Shown: in pieces, positions 62,143 to 64,000 of the stretch | Numbering within the stretch: position 1 is the stretch's first letter | How the letters are laid out: each line of letters starts with the position of its first letter | Assembly: GCA_023159155.1 (NCBI GenBank) | Contig: JAJNNX010000070.1 | Location: 124,001-188,000, forward strand | Origin: Ustulina deusta | Lineage: Eukaryota; Ascomycota; Sordariomycetes; Xylariales; Xylariaceae | Length of the DNA stretch: 64,000 nt | Reading direction: 5' to 3' | Position numbers and translations under genes: made by a program | The notes under the pieces: model-generated | The model's database searches: none | The model's input: the letters and a program-made list of their open reading frames with translations, nothing else | What the model was told of the DNA's origin: nothing

Positions 62143-63589
62143 GCGAGGGATACCGCGAATGGTGATGGCGGAGGGTCGACGGCTCGCTGCCCTTGGATAT
62201 ATATATTGGAACTGTTTTGGTTCGTCTAGTAGAGCTCGAAGATTCTTCGCCCAGAAATGAAAAAAATTTTACTCTTATCTTGATGGTGTCATACTGTGTG
62301 AAATACTCGAGAAGAGCATGTGATCGCTTGTATATTTCCGGTAAAGAGGAAGTGCTGATAAGAGTCTGGTGATGCTAACACGCTCTTGGTAGGACTAGCA
62401 ACTAAGGGGCAGAACAGGGTGGCATATACTGAGGGGTATCTCGGTTTTCTGTCGCGTCGGGTGCAAAAGTTAGTAAATTTGAAGAGACTGATCGATTGAT
62501 GATTGAATAGGAGGGGCCGACTTCGAGCCTCAAGGGCGTGCAATTTCATGAACTCCTTTTAGGACTTTCGTGCCTCGCGCGCTCTGGTTAAGAAATCTGA
62601 GGGAAGGTTGAAGGAAACCGCAAGTATAAAACAATAATGAAGAGGTGAATGGCTGCCAACAACGTACCTTCTTTGAGCTGATCCGTCCCGGTAACCTAGA
62701 GATAGAGCTGACTGAAGAAAATAGTGGTGCTAGTTACGGTGTTAGAACGGTGATATTCGGTTTGGATTGCTGATGGGAGCTCCAACAAAATCCTATCTGA
62801 GAGCTTGTGGCAGCCCGATCTTCTGATCTATCCTAGCCTGTATACCATGGGACGGCCCATCACAATGATATCTGCCGTGAAAACCCGAACGCTACCCTCA
62901 GCAGAAAGCCTAGAATTAAATATCCCATACATCCTTCGGCTCGACAGCTCCCAAGAAAGGATCTCCCCATGGTATGGACCCCTTACCCGTCGAGGCAGCT
63001 TCCTCGTCCATAGTCTCTGGACTACTTTCGAGGACTGTCATAGCCCCAAATTGAGTTTTTGCTCGCCTGCTGCACTGAACTGTTGTTGGCCTGGCGTGTG
63101 TTCGGATCCAGCGTATATTCATTGCCTCTAAGTAGTGGTTCACAGTTGGATTCAATCAATTCCACCAAAGCGATTTCTTCATTTTGTCGCTCTGGAAGGG
63201 ATACTTATGCTCCAGGATGACCTTACCGCCCGCCCTCCACGGTGAGGCTTGTGGATTGTTTGCCTCTTCTCCCTGGAGGACGTCGACGTCAGCAAATTCA
63301 TCAGAGGCAATTGCTACGCTACGCAACCAATTTTTGGCCTCGCGTTGCGATTCGTGCCATACGGCCGGGTTTCCATCGCCACTGTCCACTGTATCTTCTA
63401 GTTCTTCAGATGCGCCGTTACGGATACTATCTTCGACAGAAGAAGTCTTGCTCGATGACCCCATGCTCTAAGCTTTATCCATTAATCGGCTAGTACATCT
63501 ATCGAATATGCCAATCGTTGGATTCTTTATCATAGCGAAAATGTGTCTCGGAATCTGGCGTACCTCGTTGATCGTAGAGTAATTGGTCC
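62143..63589. other. intergenic to right-edge relic
   Basis: No gene supported. A 102-codon minus frame at 63156-63464 has its own ATG and a protein-like but unrecognised sequence (QREAKNWLRSVAIASDEF). It may be a leftover of the same decayed locus as the ankyrin relic. Confidence 0.4.
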
Positions 63590-64000
63590 ATATTCCTTGA
63601 GATAATTCGGAATAATGTAATGATCTCCACTCATTGCAAACCCAATGGATCGGACATACTATATCCTCATCTCGTCTGTTAATTTGTCACCCATTTATAG
63701 GGGAAACTCGACCATATCAAGTCTGCCATGTTCTGCTGCCCCCTCAAGAGCTGTGCGACGTCCTTCTTTGCTGGCGGTGCATTCATATCCGCTCCGTGTT
63801 CGACCAGGATCCTAGCTAAGCTAAGATGTCCCTTAATTGCTGAAAATTGCAATGCAGTTACTCCGTAATAGAAATATACTGGCCTGTTGACATTGCTTTT
63901 TTCTACTGCCGCTTTAGGGGCTGCTGTACCGTCTTGATTAGCAAAAGGGGTGTCCGCTCTTGTAAGGAGATGCTCTGAAACAATAGTCTCTGTCACCTAA
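63590..64000 (-). pseudogene. decayed ankyrin-repeat gene, runs off the window
   Basis: On the minus strand an ankyrin repeat is readable in one frame (YGVTALQFSAIKGHLSLARI, then LVEHGADMNAPPAKK, down to about 63770). The next repeat continues only in another frame (RTALEGAAEHGRLDMV). It then meets TAA and, 12 codons later, TAG. Past that, YVRSIGFAMSGDHYIIPNYL resembles the helical ending seen after the last repeat in fungal ankyrin proteins. So there is one frameshift (about 63755-63770) and two stops within 150 nt. A TTAG at 64000-63997 may be an acceptor for an upstream exon outside the window. Substrate or role unknown; the copy cannot encode a full protein. Confidence 0.6.

Overview
The window reads as nuclear DNA of a filamentous ascomycete (Pezizomycotina). 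Genes are broken by short introns (mostly 48-100 nt) with GT...AG borders and CTAAC-like branch points. The gene content is typical of moulds: a GT48 glucan synthase, a HET-domain gene, an AA9 polysaccharide monooxygenase, a fungal-length Atg26 and a secreted A1 pepsin. A Sordariomycete is my best guess, but it rests on general flavour and not on a marker. I joined the exons by hand; all coding joins below keep the frame and sum to whole codons.

Layout: 1-5145 is mostly gene-free, with a possible end of a minus-strand gene at the extreme left. FKS1 (beta-1,3-glucan synthase) lies at 5146-11064 (+), MOG1 at 12976-13834 (-) and SDS23 at 14674-16268 (-). An AIF/FSP1-like FAD oxidoreductase lies at 17792-19253 (+). 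A decayed GTPase fragment (20072-20206) precedes a HET-domain gene (20914-23188, +). KAP123 importin is at 26202-30328 (+), followed by a 4 kb stretch with no convincing gene. Next come an AA9 LPMO with ten introns (34361-35784, +), a single-pass membrane protein (36339-37690, -) and a methyltransferase-like orphan (38413-39300, +). ATG26 sterol glucosyltransferase is at 39989-44536 (-), CHL1 helicase at 46818-49554 (+) and FCP1 CTD phosphatase at 51720-54179 (+). The complex I subunit NDUFA13/GRIM-19 is at 54854-55991 (+), an SDR oxidoreductase at 57886-59015 (+) and a pepsin-like protease at 60844-62142 (+). A decayed ankyrin-repeat gene runs off the right edge (-).

The genes do not form one pathway. 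Housekeeping functions (cell wall synthesis, nuclear import, phosphatase control, transcription, cohesion, respiration) alternate with accessory ones (allorecognition-type HET, LPMO, secreted protease, orphan membrane and methyltransferase-like proteins). The accessory genes sit next to gene-poor stretches and pseudogene relics. I found no secondary-metabolite cluster, intact transposon, CRISPR array, rRNA or convincing tRNA, and no clear new multi-gene system. The observations most worth checking are the natural echinocandin hot-spot 1 variant in FKS1, two introns of a multiple of three that hide inside open frames (FKS1 and ATG26), the micro-exon structure of the LPMO, and the GTPase and ankyrin relics.
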